From Flavobacteriaceae bacterium (GTDB lineage Bacteria; Bacteroidota; Bacteroidia; Flavobacteriales; Flavobacteriaceae): a DNA stretch of 64,000 nucleotides. Positions 41,189 to 50,393 of this stretch are shown piece by piece. The notes under the pieces were generated by a model. That model made no database searches and had not been told where the DNA came from. It saw nothing but the letters and a program-made list of their open reading frames with translations. Position 1 is the first letter of the stretch; each line of letters begins with the position of its first letter. The stretch spans positions 88,193 through 152,192 of the forward strand of contig JAIXYI010000084.1 in NCBI GenBank assembly GCA_027490305.1. The letters run 5' to 3'. The position numbers and the translations under genes were made by a program.

Positions 41189-42448
41189 ATGAAAAAGTAT
41201 GTATTTCTTTTGTTCGCTTGTTGCAGCCTGGCCTCGCTGGTTTCGTGTAGCGATGATGACGCGGCATCGGGCGACACGGCCCTGTTTGCCGTGCCGGTCT
41301 ATCGTTCGTTGGCACAGATCCGCCAGTCAGTATCGGTGGAAAACGCACAACCGACCCAATCGGACGGTAAAATCTATGTGTCTAAAAACCGCTTGTTCTA
41401 CATTGCCCAGGAGTCGGGTGTGCACGTCTTTGACAATGCCAACCCAGCGCAGCCGCAGAACATCGCCTTTCTAAATATAGAAGGGGTGCATGACATTGCG
41501 GTAAAAGGGAATTACCTGTATGCCGACAATTTCGTTGACCTGCTGGTATTTGATATTTCTGACGTCAACAACATCCAGTTGGTACAGACGCTGGAGAATG
41601 TGGTGTATTTCTCACCGGTATATCCTACCGATGCCGAGTTCTACGACTGGACGACCCTTCCCGCAGTTGACGAGATTGCGGTTTCATTCCGAACCGAGCG
41701 TCGAGCCAAACCGGAGTATACGGTGTATCCGATGGAATTCGAAGGCGACAACGCAGGTGGTGTGACATCGGCTCCGGCCTCAGGTCAGGTGGGTGTTGGC
41801 GGGTCGTATGCCAAGTTCCAGATCAATGGGGACGCGTTGTATACGACGGAAAATTACTCACTTAAAGTCTTCAACATCCAGAATCCCGAGCAAACAGCGT
41901 TCGATAAAGAAGTGTACCTCGAGTTTTGGTTGGGCGGCGGACAGTTTGAAACGCTCTTCAAGTCGGGCGACTATCTTTTTGTAGGCGCGACTTCAGGTAT
42001 GTATATCGTAGATGCGACCGATGCCTTCAATCCGGTGTTCCTTTCGGGGTTCGCACACGCTACGGCCTGTGATCCGGTGGTGGTGGAAGGCCAGACGGCG
42101 TATATTACCGTCAGGGGAGGCTCTACCTGTGGGGCGATAGAAGACCAAATGAACGTGATTGATATTTCGAATGTGATGCAGCCCGTTTTGGTATCGTCTT
42201 ATTTAATGGACCAGCCGCGCGGACTGGGCGTGCGTAATAATACGGTCTATGTATGTGCAGCAGACGGACTTCGGCTATACGACGCGTCGTCTTCGGATTC
42301 GCTGCATTTGATGAATACCTACACCGATGCGGTGAGCGACGTTATTCCGTTGCCTACCCATTTGGTGGCGGTGGGTACGAATGTCGTCCGGCAGTATGCC
42401 TATGGTCCTGATTTTTCGCTTACGCCGATCAGCACGATTAGTTTCTAA
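41189..42448 (+). CDS. LVIVD-repeat beta-propeller lipoprotein
   Basis: A 419-residue lipoprotein with lipobox Cys20 (SLASLVSCSDDD). The mature part is built of LVIVD-type repeats: GVHVFDNANPAQPQNIAFL, NFVDLLVFDISDVNNIQLV, GMYIVDATDAFNPVFLSGF, MNVIDISNVMQPVLVSSY and GLRLYDASSSDSLHLM. These repeats form a beta-propeller at the cell surface or in the periplasm. Ligand unknown. The gene is followed by an intrinsic terminator. Confidence 0.85.
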   Translation: MKKYVFLLFACCSLASLVSCSDDDAASGDTALFAVPVYRSLAQIRQSVSVENAQPTQSDGKIYVSKNRLFYIAQESGVHVFDNANPAQPQNIAFLNIEGVHDIAVKGNYLYADNFVDLLVFDISDVNNIQLVQTLENVVYFSPVYPTDAEFYDWTTLPAVDEIAVSFRTERRAKPEYTVYPMEFEGDNAGGVTSAPASGQVGVGGSYAKFQINGDALYTTENYSLKVFNIQNPEQTAFDKEVYLEFWLGGGQFETLFKSGDYLFVGATSGMYIVDATDAFNPVFLSGFAHATACDPVVVEGQTAYITVRGGSTCGAIEDQMNVIDISNVMQPVLVSSYLMDQPRGLGVRNNTVYVCAADGLRLYDASSSDSLHLMNTYTDAVSDVIPLPTHLVAVGTNVVRQYAYGPDFSLTPISTISF

Positions 42449-42467
42449 AAAAGCACTAATCACTCGC

Positions 42468-42496
42468 AAGCCATCCTTAAATAAGGGTGGCTTTTT
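42468..42496 (+). terminator. Intrinsic terminator after the LVIVD lipoprotein gene
   Basis: Eleven-base stem with one G-U pair (42468-42478 with 42483-42493), four-base loop, then a T run. Confidence 0.85.
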
Positions 42497-42606
42497 CGTT
42501 GTTAATTTCTTTTTGCGAATATTTTTAGTCAAAAGCATGGAAATGAAACTATCTATCCCTACATTTAGGGCAAATCCTGTCTACCCTAAACGACTAACCG
42601 AATTCC

Positions 42607-44676
42607 ATGCAGCTTCTTTACCGGATACTCCTGGTGACGCTACTTTTGTGCGGCTGGCCTTCCTTGTACGGACAGATCTCGCGCGTGAAGCAACTGGAGC
42701 AAGAACTCCCCAGCGTCACTTCTGATACGGCCCGTTTACGGGTGCTTATGGCGTTGTCAACGTCGTACAGTTCTGTCGATCCTTCGAAAAAAATGTCGTA
42801 TGCCCGCAAGTACGGACGCCTCGCAAAGAAAATGGGACGCGATTCGATTGTAGCGGAGTCTTTCATCGACATCGGAATCAGCCATGGTATCCGGAGTCGG
42901 ATGGACAGTGCGATGTTCTATTTCAAACGCGGACTCGAGATTTCGGACCGCATCCATTATCTACGGGGACGTGCCCGGTCGCTTGGCTGTATCGGCTACA
43001 CATATGATATGGTCGACAATTCGCAGGAAGCCATTCGCCATTATAAGGAAGCCCTGGTCATTTACAAGAAACTGCGGCAGTTGAAGGGTACTAACCAATG
43101 CCTGACCAATATAGGATCCCTGTATTTTGATATGGACCAGTATGCGCAGGCGCGGAGCTATTTTGCCAAAGTGCTCGAAAGCTATACGTCGGCTAAAGAC
43201 GACTGGGGTATTGCTTACGCGTTGTATACCCTTGGCAATGCCGACCTGGAACTCGGACGTTGGGAACTGGCCGCCACCGAATACAAGCGAAGCCTCGCCA
43301 TCCGAACCCGCCTTGGCGACATAACGGGGCGTGCAATGACCCATTGGGGGCTTGCGAAATTGGCGTCGCGACAGAAGAAGTACGATGTCGCAAAGCAGCA
43401 CCTCAAGGAGGCCCTTACTGGGATTCGGAAAGTCGGCGATCCTTATCAGGAGTCAGCCGTATTGCTTACCTATTCGCAAGTGCGTAGCAAACTGGGTGAC
43501 TATAAAGGCGCTGAACGCGATGGGCTACTGGCACTGAAAAAGGCCCGTTATGCGAATAACAAATCAGAGGCAGGACTTATTCTTAAGCAGCTATCCGATA
43601 TCAATGAAGCGGCGGGGAATACGGCCCGCGCCTTCCATTTCCTGAAAGAGCATGTAGCGGTTCGTGACAGCATCAACGAAGAGAAAGCGCGTCAGGATGT
43701 GGTGCAGGCCGAGTTTGAACGGATCCAATCCGAAAACGACAACCTCGAGAAGCACAACCGGCAAATCGTGTCGCGGAACACCAATTATGTCACGACCATC
43801 GTCATCATTTCGGTGTCATTGGCCCTGATGGCGATACTGTTCTTATTGTATTACCGTCGCAACAAAGAAAACCAGACCATCAGCCGCATCCTGGCCGAGC
43901 AGAAGGAAGAAATCGCGTCGATCAACGCCGAACTCGAATCGCAGGTGCGGCTCAGTGAACAACAAAACCAGGAGCTTGAGCGGCTGAACGATGTCAAGAA
44001 CAAGTTTTTCTCAATCGTATCACACGACCTGCGAAGCCCGATGTCGACGCTGCAGATGCTCTTTTCCCTTTATCGGGAAGGCCACCTGAAAGAGATGGAC
44101 GTGCACGACACTCTTCTCAAACTGGAAGACACGATCTACAGCACCAACGAATTTCTCGATAACCTGCTCGAATGGGCCAAGAACCAGCTCGAAGGCATCA
44201 CGGTACTGCCGGAAACGTTTACTTTGCGTAAACTGGCTGATAAGAACATCCGTTTGAACGATCCCAAGATCCGGATCAAGAAACTTGAGGTTTCGAATGC
44301 CATCGGTGAGGATTGCCTGGCATACGCCGATCCGAATATGGTTGACGTAATCATGCGCAACCTGTTGTCGAACAGTGTCAAGTTTTGCCGTCCGGGCGAT
44401 GCGATCACCCTGGGGTGCAGCGCAGACAATGATACGACCACTTTCTTCGTGACCGATACGGGTCCGGGCATGAACGAAACCCAACGCCGGCATATCTTCA
44501 GCCTCGAGGAAGTAACGTCGAGCCAGGCATCCGAGAAAAGCCACCATATCGGACTGGTGCTTTGTCGCGATATGGCCGAGCGCAACAACGGACACGTCCG
44601 CATCGAAAGCGAAGCCGGGAAAGGAACGACCATTTTCGTGACATTGCCGAACAAGCCTGCCCCTGACGTCGCATAA
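42607..44676 (+). CDS. Sensor histidine kinase with extracytoplasmic TPR domain
   Basis: A 689-residue membrane kinase. Signal peptide MQLLYRILLVTLLLCGWPSLYGQ; TPR repeats span about 40-375 (for example GIAYALYTLGNADLELGRWELAATEYKRSL, in shorter units). A membrane helix lies at about 395-417, then a coiled coil (about 420-465), the HisKA domain with His473 in FFSIVSHDLRSPMSTLQML, and an HATPase_c domain with N-box MRNLLSNSVKF, G1 box DTGPGMN and a late LVLCRDMAERNNGHVRIESE. It autophosphorylates on His473 and passes phosphate to an unknown regulator: no response regulator gene adjoins it. Bacteroidota commonly use this TPR-HK layout. Confidence 0.92.
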   Translation: MQLLYRILLVTLLLCGWPSLYGQISRVKQLEQELPSVTSDTARLRVLMALSTSYSSVDPSKKMSYARKYGRLAKKMGRDSIVAESFIDIGISHGIRSRMDSAMFYFKRGLEISDRIHYLRGRARSLGCIGYTYDMVDNSQEAIRHYKEALVIYKKLRQLKGTNQCLTNIGSLYFDMDQYAQARSYFAKVLESYTSAKDDWGIAYALYTLGNADLELGRWELAATEYKRSLAIRTRLGDITGRAMTHWGLAKLASRQKKYDVAKQHLKEALTGIRKVGDPYQESAVLLTYSQVRSKLGDYKGAERDGLLALKKARYANNKSEAGLILKQLSDINEAAGNTARAFHFLKEHVAVRDSINEEKARQDVVQAEFERIQSENDNLEKHNRQIVSRNTNYVTTIVIISVSLALMAILFLLYYRRNKENQTISRILAEQKEEIASINAELESQVRLSEQQNQELERLNDVKNKFFSIVSHDLRSPMSTLQMLFSLYREGHLKEMDVHDTLLKLEDTIYSTNEFLDNLLEWAKNQLEGITVLPETFTLRKLADKNIRLNDPKIRIKKLEVSNAIGEDCLAYADPNMVDVIMRNLLSNSVKFCRPGDAITLGCSADNDTTTFFVTDTGPGMNETQRRHIFSLEEVTSSQASEKSHHIGLVLCRDMAERNNGHVRIESEAGKGTTIFVTLPNKPAPDVA

Positions 44677-44772
44677 AAAAAGGATGGCCTGTTTTGCAGA
44701 CAATCCTTCTTTATTTCGTTGGCATGCCCCACATCGGTTCGCAGGATGTCTGCCAAAAGTAGCGGTCGTTTT

Positions 44773-45192
44773 TTATGAAAGCAACACCGCTTCCGACGTA
44801 ATCGGGATACTAAGCGATTTTGAAATCAGGCAGTTCTTTTCTGCCTCTTTTGTCACGTTTACGAAGTCTTCTGCGCTGATACCGTCCACTTTGCCCTGCA
44901 TCTTCAAATGCACGCCCGTAATGACTAATTTCACCATATCCAGTTCCACCACCGCTTCCGTTTCAAGGTGAATCGCAGTCAGCCCTTTTTGGGTCAGGGC
45001 AGCCGACACCGCCATCGTAAAGCAGCCGGCATGTGCGGCGGCCAGCAGTTCCTCAGGATTCGTGCCCACACCGGTGTCGAAACGTGTTTTAAACGAATAG
45101 GCCGTGTCGTTCAATACGGTACTGTCGGTCGTCAGGAAACCGTTACCGGTTTTAAGGTCGCCGTCCCATTTTGCTTTTGCTTTTCTGTTCAT
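44773..45192 (-). CDS. OsmC-family peroxiredoxin
   Basis: A 139-residue cytoplasmic thiol peroxidase. Both redox cysteines of the OsmC family are present, Cys57 in [10 protein letters not shown] and Cys120 in [12 protein letters not shown]. The N-terminus [21 protein letters not shown] and the segment GTNPEELL fit the OsmC branch that reduces organic hydroperoxides. It stands alone and leftward, downstream of the kinase gene on the other strand. Confidence 0.92.
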   Translation of the reverse strand: MNRKAKAKWDGDLKTGNGFLTTDSTVLNDTAYSFKTRFDTGVGTNPEELLAAAHAGCFTMAVSAALTQKGLTAIHLETEAVVELDMVKLVITGVHLKMQGKVDGISAEDFVNVTKEAEKNCLISKSLSIPITSEAVLLS

Positions 45193-45348
45193 AAGAGTAT
45201 CGATTTAGATTAAGAATAGGAAACACAGAAGCGGGAGATCCCCACTTTAGGTGCGGCCGTTTTTGGCCCGACGTTCCGAAAACTAAAGATAGTGAATGTA
45301 TCACTGATCTAATGTAATCTTTATGTTATGGGAGAGATAAAGAGGAAA

Positions 45349-45374
45349 CAAAAAAGGCAGCGATACGGCTGCCT
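45349..45374 (-). terminator. Intrinsic terminator after tRNA-Pro
   Basis: AGGCAGC/GCTGCCT seven-base stem with a six-base loop (45355-45374), then T residues on the minus strand (45349-45354), 11 bases beyond the tRNA 3' end. Confidence 0.85.
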
Positions 45375-45384
45375 TCGTCTATTG

Positions 45385-45458
45385 TCGGGATGACTGGATT
45401 CGAACCAGCGACCCCCAGCACCCCATGCTGGTACGCTACCAGGCTGCGCTACATCCCG
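45385..45458 (-). tRNA. tRNA-Pro(GGG)
   Basis: 74 bases on the minus strand. Acceptor stem CGGGATG pairs with CATCCCG, with discriminator A. The D arm is AGCGCAGCCTGGTAGCGT. The anticodon stem CCAGC/GCTGG holds the loop ATGGGGT, anticodon GGG at 34-36. The T arm contains GGTTCGAATCC. CCA is not encoded. First-pair C-G and A73 agree with bacterial proline tRNAs. The intrinsic terminator lies immediately downstream. Confidence 0.95.
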
Positions 45459-45487
45459 AGCGGTGCAAATATACTAAGTTCGGTTGA

Positions 45488-45640
45488 TTTTTTTGGCAGA
45501 CACTTCCCGCTCTTCGCTGCAAGTTCTCGCCCCCGCAGCGGCGTTGCATCTCGCGCCGGGGCTTCCGCTGGTCGCCCCTTTGCTTCGGCAACCGCCAGCC
45601 GCGTGTGCTCCGGGCTTTCCGCTGCGATCGGGGCTGCGGT
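45488..45640 (-). ncRNA. Structured RNA-like element, copy 4 (Flavo-1-like?)
   Basis: Read on the minus strand it starts directly after the stop of the phosphodiester glycosidase gene (45652): GCAGCCCCGATCGCAGCGGAAAGCC, a GC-rich centre with GCCGAAGC and GCGACCAGCGGAAGC, then TTGCAGCGAAGAGC, CTGCC and an A7 run. The central part is similar to that of copies 2 and 5. Its position makes it the 3' tail of the methylmalonyl-CoA mutase run or a separate RNA before tRNA-Pro. Confidence 0.5.
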
Positions 45641-45651
45641 TTCCGTTTCGC

Positions 45652-46386
45652 TCAGCGCTTTTTTCGGTGGGTGACACCGATGATCACGCCGAAATCGCCG
45701 TCTTCCTGTACCCAATTCCCGTCCGGATAGTACGTGCGCGACACGAAACCATCCAGGTAGAGTGCATTTCGACAACCCATCCGTTGGAAAAAGGATGCAA
45801 AGTCATAGAAATTGATCGGCTCTTTCGACATGGCAAACAGCACACGTCCATCGGGTAATATCCCCACGCCGTTTCGGATGTTGAGGTTCTGCGATCCCTT
45901 CGAAAAGGCCGGATGGATCGCACCGTCCACCACGAGCATCGGACCCGACTGGGTGGCGAACCTCACGTTCGCCCGTTTGAAATCCTGGGTCGTAACCACA
46001 CCCGCACCGTTGCGTGTGAGATAGAAAACGCCATTGGGCTTCAGGTAGAAGTTCCCGTTACCGCCTTTTGCAGTGTCAAGTGTAACCCGCTCTTTTCCTT
46101 CCTCGATATAGAGTCCCTGCGGGGCATGCGCGGCCGTATACATCCCGCCGTTCATCGCGAATTCGAATTTCTGGTTCCTTTTGGCCAGATAGGTGCGTAA
46201 TCGTCCGGCATTTGCGAAGCGTTTTCCTCCCGCGTCTTTCCAGTACAACCGGATGCTTTCGCTTGCCGGATCCGCCACGTAGGTCACGAAGCGCGCATCG
46301 TCCGTCGAAGCCTGCCCGAATGCCCGTAGCGCAACGGTCAGCCACAACAACCATATATAGAGGTGTCGTTCCTGCATCTTATTCAT
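45652..46386 (-). CDS. Phosphodiester glycosidase family protein (NAGPA-like)
   Basis: A 244-residue exported protein. Signal peptide around LYIWLLWLTVALRAFGQ. The NAGPA (PF09992) domain shows FAMNGGMYTAAHAPQGLYIE, the SGPMLVVDGAIHP block, NGVGILPDGRVLFAMSK and the final NALYLDGFVSRTYYP with the conserved Asp-Gly. Family members remove GlcNAc from GlcNAc-phosphodiesters or act in exopolysaccharide processing; the substrate here is unknown. Its start overlaps the end of the 2H-phosphoesterase gene by 8 bases. The structured element follows its stop. Confidence 0.85.
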   Translation of the reverse strand: MNKMQERHLYIWLLWLTVALRAFGQASTDDARFVTYVADPASESIRLYWKDAGGKRFANAGRLRTYLAKRNQKFEFAMNGGMYTAAHAPQGLYIEEGKERVTLDTAKGGNGNFYLKPNGVFYLTRNGAGVVTTQDFKRANVRFATQSGPMLVVDGAIHPAFSKGSQNLNIRNGVGILPDGRVLFAMSKEPINFYDFASFFQRMGCRNALYLDGFVSRTYYPDGNWVQEDGDFGVIIGVTHRKKR

Positions 46387-46906
46387 GTAAACGGATCGTT
46401 ACAATTCGTTCCACGCCGGAGCCATCAAGTCTCACGATCGCAATCTCGTCGATCCGACCGGTTATTTCCTTGTTATCCAAATTCCACTCCTGTGCCAGCT
46501 CCCCGCAACGCTTACCATCGGGGAGCGTCGCCACCGTCAGGTGCGGAATGTAGTCGATATCCGTTCGTAGCGCCGGCTGCAGCCGCTGACCGTAAAGGAG
46601 ATCGTGCAGTTTCACGAGCCGGCTGTTTCCTTCATCCGGAACCAGAAACACGTGGTAGTCGCTCGCGAAGGCATCCTTATGGACCGTCGCACAGCGCAGC
46701 GCAAACCGAAAGGCAGCCACATCCGAAGCCCGCTGCCGGATTTCGGTCACGAGATCCGCGTAAGAAAGCAGGTCAGTAGGGAAAACCAGGGTAAAATGAG
46801 GTTCGATAAGGCCGTGGTTCACCACGTCGTATTGCGCCCGGAAATCGCCGATATTCCGGATATCCCGGGCTTCGAGTTTCGGAAAGGCGACTACCGCGTA
46901 CGTCAT
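46379..46906 (-). CDS. 2H phosphoesterase / 2'-5' RNA ligase-like protein
   Basis: A 175-residue cytoplasmic protein with both catalytic HxT motifs of the 2H superfamily: His37-Phe-Thr39 and His122-Leu-Thr124. The spacing of 85 residues and the bilobal beta-sheet pattern fit LigT/YjcG-like 2',5' phosphodiesterases, which open cyclic phosphates or 2'-5' bonds. Its start lies one base after the flavoprotein stop; it overlaps the next gene by 8 bases. It is part of the run headed by the methylmalonyl-CoA mutase genes, with no obvious functional link. Confidence 0.85.
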   Translation of the reverse strand: MTYAVVAFPKLEARDIRNIGDFRAQYDVVNHGLIEPHFTLVFPTDLLSYADLVTEIRQRASDVAAFRFALRCATVHKDAFASDYHVFLVPDEGNSRLVKLHDLLYGQRLQPALRTDIDYIPHLTVATLPDGKRCGELAQEWNLDNKEITGRIDEIAIVRLDGSGVERIVTIRLHE

Positions 46907-46907
46907 A

Positions 46908-47816
46908 TCAAAAATCTTCTTCTACCAACTCCCGGTTCAACAACATGCCCGCAACCGATCCGGCTGCAACCGCTCCGGCTACCGACCGTCCGGTGGTGGC
47001 ATTGTCGCCGGCGGCATACACACCTTTTACACAGGTTTGCTGGAACACGTCGGTGGTGATCGAGCCGTGTTCGTTGAGCTCGCAGCCCAACGACAACGGC
47101 AGGTCGCAGTGTTGGGTCGTTTCCGGATGGGCATACAGGGCTTCCACTTCGGCCGTGCTGCCATCCGCAAAGCGAATCGACCGGATAAGGCCTCCTTCAT
47201 GCACCAGAGCCTCGACTTTCTGCTCCACAATGGCAATGCCATAATGCGCGAGTTTGGCTGCCTGTTCGCCCGTGAGTCCGGCGGGACCATTACTATATAA
47301 TGTCAGGTCGTTCGTCCAATTGTAAATCAGTTCGATGAAACCATAGGCCGTGGCGCCTTCGGCGAGTACGCCGGTTTTCTTTCCACGGACTTCATATCCG
47401 TGGCAATACGGACAATGTACTACGGTGACGCCCCAGCAGGCTGCAAACCCCGGAATGTCAGGCAGTATGTCTTTCAAACCGGTCGCGAAAATCAGTTTCC
47501 GGGCAGTGTGGATGGCGCCGCCGTCGGTTTCTATCGTAAAATACGGACCCACTTTCGCCGCAGCGGTCGCGGTTGCGTCCATAAGTGTGATGGTCGAATA
47601 CCGGCTGACCTGTTCGCGGCTGATCCGCAGCAGTTCAGAAGGCGCGATGCCATCCCGTGAAAGAAAATTGTGGGAAGCGGGTGTGGGGGCGTTACAGGGC
47701 TGTCCGCTGTCGATCACAAGTACGTTCCGCAGCGCCCGACCAAGGGTCATGGCCGCAGCTAAACCGGCGTGGCTTCCTCCGATGATGATCACATCGTATA
47801 CGGAAGCGGCTGCCAT
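46908..47816 (-). CDS. NAD(P)/FAD-dependent oxidoreductase, thioredoxin-reductase-like
   Basis: A 302-residue flavoprotein of the thioredoxin reductase group. FAD-binding VIIIGGSHAGLAAAMTLG, redox pair Cys135-Pro-Tyr-Cys138 in VVHCPYCHGYEV, and the second FAD motif GVYAAGDNATTGRSVAGAVAAG. The CPYC pair replaces the CAVC/CATC of classic TrxB, as in the gliotoxin/HlmI-like and bacterial TrxR-like disulfide reductases. The genuine trxB of this window lies at 60675-61619. Its start shares one base with the mutase stop (TGATG), so the two are coupled. Confidence 0.88.
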   Translation of the reverse strand: MAAASVYDVIIIGGSHAGLAAAMTLGRALRNVLVIDSGQPCNAPTPASHNFLSRDGIAPSELLRISREQVSRYSTITLMDATATAAAKVGPYFTIETDGGAIHTARKLIFATGLKDILPDIPGFAACWGVTVVHCPYCHGYEVRGKKTGVLAEGATAYGFIELIYNWTNDLTLYSNGPAGLTGEQAAKLAHYGIAIVEQKVEALVHEGGLIRSIRFADGSTAEVEALYAHPETTQHCDLPLSLGCELNEHGSITTDVFQQTCVKGVYAAGDNATTGRSVAGAVAAGSVAGMLLNRELVEEDF

Positions 47817-49933
47817 CAGTCGAGCAGGATTTCCAGTATGCGGATGGCCGCTTCACTGATTTTGGTTCCAGGCCCAAAGACCGCTACCGCGCCGGCATCG
47901 AAAAGGAATTGGTAATCCTGGGCCGGTATTACGCCGCCCACAATGACCATGATGTCTTCCCTTCCGTACTTCTTCAATTCAGCAATAACCTGTGGCACAA
48001 GCGTCTTGTGTCCGGCTGCTAAAGACGACACCCCGAGGATGTGCACGTCGTTTTCTACCGCCTGTTTGGCAGCTTCCGCCGGCGTTTGGAACAGCGGACC
48101 AATGTCCACATCGAATCCTACGTCGGCATAGCCTGTTGCGACGACTTTGGCACCACGGTCGTGGCCGTCCTGTCCCATCTTCGCAATCATGATGCGCGGT
48201 CGGCGGCCTTCCTGTTTGGCGAAGGCGTCGGCCAGTTGCTTCGCTTTCTCGAAGCTTTCGTCGTTCTTGATTTCCCTGCTATACACGCCGCTGAAAGATT
48301 TGATTTGTGCTTTGTATCGTCCGTATACGGTTTCGAGTGCGTCGCTGATCTCGCCCAGGGTCGCGCGATGACGCGCGGCTTCTACGGCGAGTTCCAGCAG
48401 GTTGCCGGCGCCCGACCGTGCGGCTTCCGTGAGTTGGGAAAGGCAGTCCGCTACTTTCGATGCGTCACGTTGGGCTTTGATCTGCGCGAGACGTTCGACC
48501 TGTTGGTTGCGTACCAGTTCGTTATCGACGTCGAGAATGTGCAACGGATCTTCTTTTTTGAGGCGGTATTTGTTGACGCCTACAATAATGTCCTGTGCGC
48601 TGTCGATACGTGCCTGTTTCCGGGCGGCCGCTTCCTCGATTCGGAGTTTTGGGATACCAGCTTCGATCGCCTTCGTCATCCCGCCCAGCGCCTCGACCTC
48701 TTCGATCAGCGCCCAGGCTTTTTCGGCGATCTCCTTTGTCAGGCTTTCTACGTAATAGCTGCCGCCCCAAGGGTCGACGGTTTTCGTGATTTTGGTTTCC
48801 TCCTGAAGGAAAATCTGGGTGTTGCGCGCAATCCGGGCCGAGAAATCGGTCGGTAACGCGATGGCTTCGTCAAGTGCATTCGTGTGCAGCGACTGTGTAC
48901 CGCCAAAAGCGGCAGCCGCGGCTTCAATGCAGGTGCGGGCGACGTTATTGAACGGGTCCTGTTCCGTCAGGCTCCATCCCGATGTCTGGCAGTGCGTGCG
49001 AAGTGCGAGTGATTTTTCGTCTTTCGGATGGAATTGCTTGAGCAGTTTTGCCCATAACATCCGTCCAGCGCGCATTTTGGCGATTTCCATGAAATGGTTC
49101 ATCCCGATGGCCCAGAAGAATGATAGACGGGGCGCGAAATCATCAATCTGCATCCCGGCCGCAAGTCCGGTGCGGATGTATTCAAGTCCGTCCGCCAACG
49201 TATACGCCAATTCGATGTCGGCTGTTGCACCGGCTTCCTGCATATGGTAACCGGAAATCGAGATCGAGTTGAATTTCGGCATGTGGCGGCTGGAATACGC
49301 AAAAATATCCGCGATAATCCGCATCGAAGGAGTGGGTGGGTAGATGTAGGTATTCCGCACCATAAACTCCTTCAGGATGTCGTTTTGTATCGTACCCGAC
49401 AACTGCGCCGGCGCCACACCCTGTTCTTCCGCGGCGACGATGTAGAAGGCCATGATGGGCAATACCGCACCGTTCATGGTCATCGAAACCGACATCTCGC
49501 CCAGGGGAATCTGGTCGAAGAGTATTTTCATGTCTTCGACCGAATCAATCGCCACACCTGCTTTTCCGACATCGCCTACGACACGTTCGTGATCCGAATC
49601 GTAGCCGCGGTGGGTAGCGAGGTCGAAGGCAACCGAAAGCCCTTTCTGTCCGGCGGCGAGGTTGCGACGGTAGAAGGCATTACTTTCCTCCGCCGTTGAG
49701 AAACCCGCATACTGGCGGATCGTCCACGGTCGTCGCACATACATGGTGGCATACGGGCCGCGCAGGTTCGGCGCAAACCCGGCACCAAAGCCCAGGTGTG
49801 CAGCGTCGGAGAGATCGTCTTTGCTGTAATGCGATTTCACCGCGATACCTTCCGCGGTGGTAAAAGAGGTCGTTGCCTCTGCTGAAGCGACGCTCGTTTT
49901 GGGTAGTGATAAAGTCGTTACGTTTTTCCTCAT
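47816..49933 (-). CDS. Methylmalonyl-CoA mutase, large (catalytic, B12-binding) subunit
   Basis: A 705-residue adenosylcobalamin enzyme that interconverts succinyl-CoA and (R)-methylmalonyl-CoA. The substrate barrel contains [30 protein letters not shown] in pieces and [20 protein letters not shown]. The C-terminal cobalamin domain has DGHDRG (DxHxxG) near residue 590, with the His that ligates cobalt, then [12 protein letters not shown] and GGVIPAQDY. The ATG at 49933 is preferred over 49954: it overlaps the stop of the 150-residue gene in ATGA. In Bacteroidota it forms a heterodimer with the small subunit encoded at 50394-51764. Confidence 0.95.
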   Translation of the reverse strand: MRKNVTTLSLPKTSVASAEATTSFTTAEGIAVKSHYSKDDLSDAAHLGFGAGFAPNLRGPYATMYVRRPWTIRQYAGFSTAEESNAFYRRNLAAGQKGLSVAFDLATHRGYDSDHERVVGDVGKAGVAIDSVEDMKILFDQIPLGEMSVSMTMNGAVLPIMAFYIVAAEEQGVAPAQLSGTIQNDILKEFMVRNTYIYPPTPSMRIIADIFAYSSRHMPKFNSISISGYHMQEAGATADIELAYTLADGLEYIRTGLAAGMQIDDFAPRLSFFWAIGMNHFMEIAKMRAGRMLWAKLLKQFHPKDEKSLALRTHCQTSGWSLTEQDPFNNVARTCIEAAAAAFGGTQSLHTNALDEAIALPTDFSARIARNTQIFLQEETKITKTVDPWGGSYYVESLTKEIAEKAWALIEEVEALGGMTKAIEAGIPKLRIEEAAARKQARIDSAQDIIVGVNKYRLKKEDPLHILDVDNELVRNQQVERLAQIKAQRDASKVADCLSQLTEAARSGAGNLLELAVEAARHRATLGEISDALETVYGRYKAQIKSFSGVYSREIKNDESFEKAKQLADAFAKQEGRRPRIMIAKMGQDGHDRGAKVVATGYADVGFDVDIGPLFQTPAEAAKQAVENDVHILGVSSLAAGHKTLVPQVIAELKKYGREDIMVIVGGVIPAQDYQFLFDAGAVAVFGPGTKISEAAIRILEILLD

Positions 49934-50382
49934 TCCGTGAGTTGGTACGTCCATTTACGTTTGGTATAGTTCGGATTCACCGCTTCCAGCACACCCGCGC
50001 TGACACTGAGCCCGCTGCCCGTAGCAAACAACAGAAACGCCGCTTCGCCCCCTCCGGCCGCGACGATGGCGGCGGCTCCCATGGTGGCCACTCCGACAAT
50101 CAGTATGACGGTCTTCAGCGTGCCAAATGACTTCGACTGTTTCTTGATGCTCGTGATGGTTTCAAGCGGGATTTCGGCATTGTCAACCAGCAGTTTCCCG
50201 TCTGCGGTGAAATGAAGTTCACCTATGTGTTTTTTCATATCCGACGTGCGGATTTTCACACGGGTGTTTTCTTCGAGTACGACTTTTTTGCCGGTATCGG
50301 CAATATTCGTCATTTCGAGTTTTTTCTGGGCCGTGGCGCCTATCGTCAGAAAGAGCGCAAGAAGGGAGAGTAGGTGTTTCAT
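49930..50382 (-). CDS. Small exported membrane protein between the mutase subunit genes
   Basis: A 150-residue protein: signal peptide [19 protein letters not shown], a beta-rich middle ([32 protein letters not shown]), then a hydrophobic Gly/Ala-rich segment (about 88-112) and a short tail [15 protein letters not shown]. No family was recognised. It is inserted between mutA and mutB, 11 bases after the former and overlapping the latter by four bases, so it is expressed with both. An exported protein has no obvious role in the cytoplasmic mutase. Confidence 0.75.
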   Translation of the reverse strand: MKHLLSLLALFLTIGATAQKKLEMTNIADTGKKVVLEENTRVKIRTSDMKKHIGELHFTADGKLLVDNAEIPLETITSIKKQSKSFGTLKTVILIVGVATMGAAAIVAAGGGEAAFLLFATGSGLSVSAGVLEAVNPNYTKRKWTYQLTE

Positions 50383-50393
50383 GGGTTTGGTTT

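Noticed and set aside
44677..44715. Hairpin-like AAGGATGG...AATCCTTCTT after the histidine kinase gene.
   Set aside because: The stem is interrupted by several bulges and the T run is weak; it may terminate but I cannot support it as a feature.
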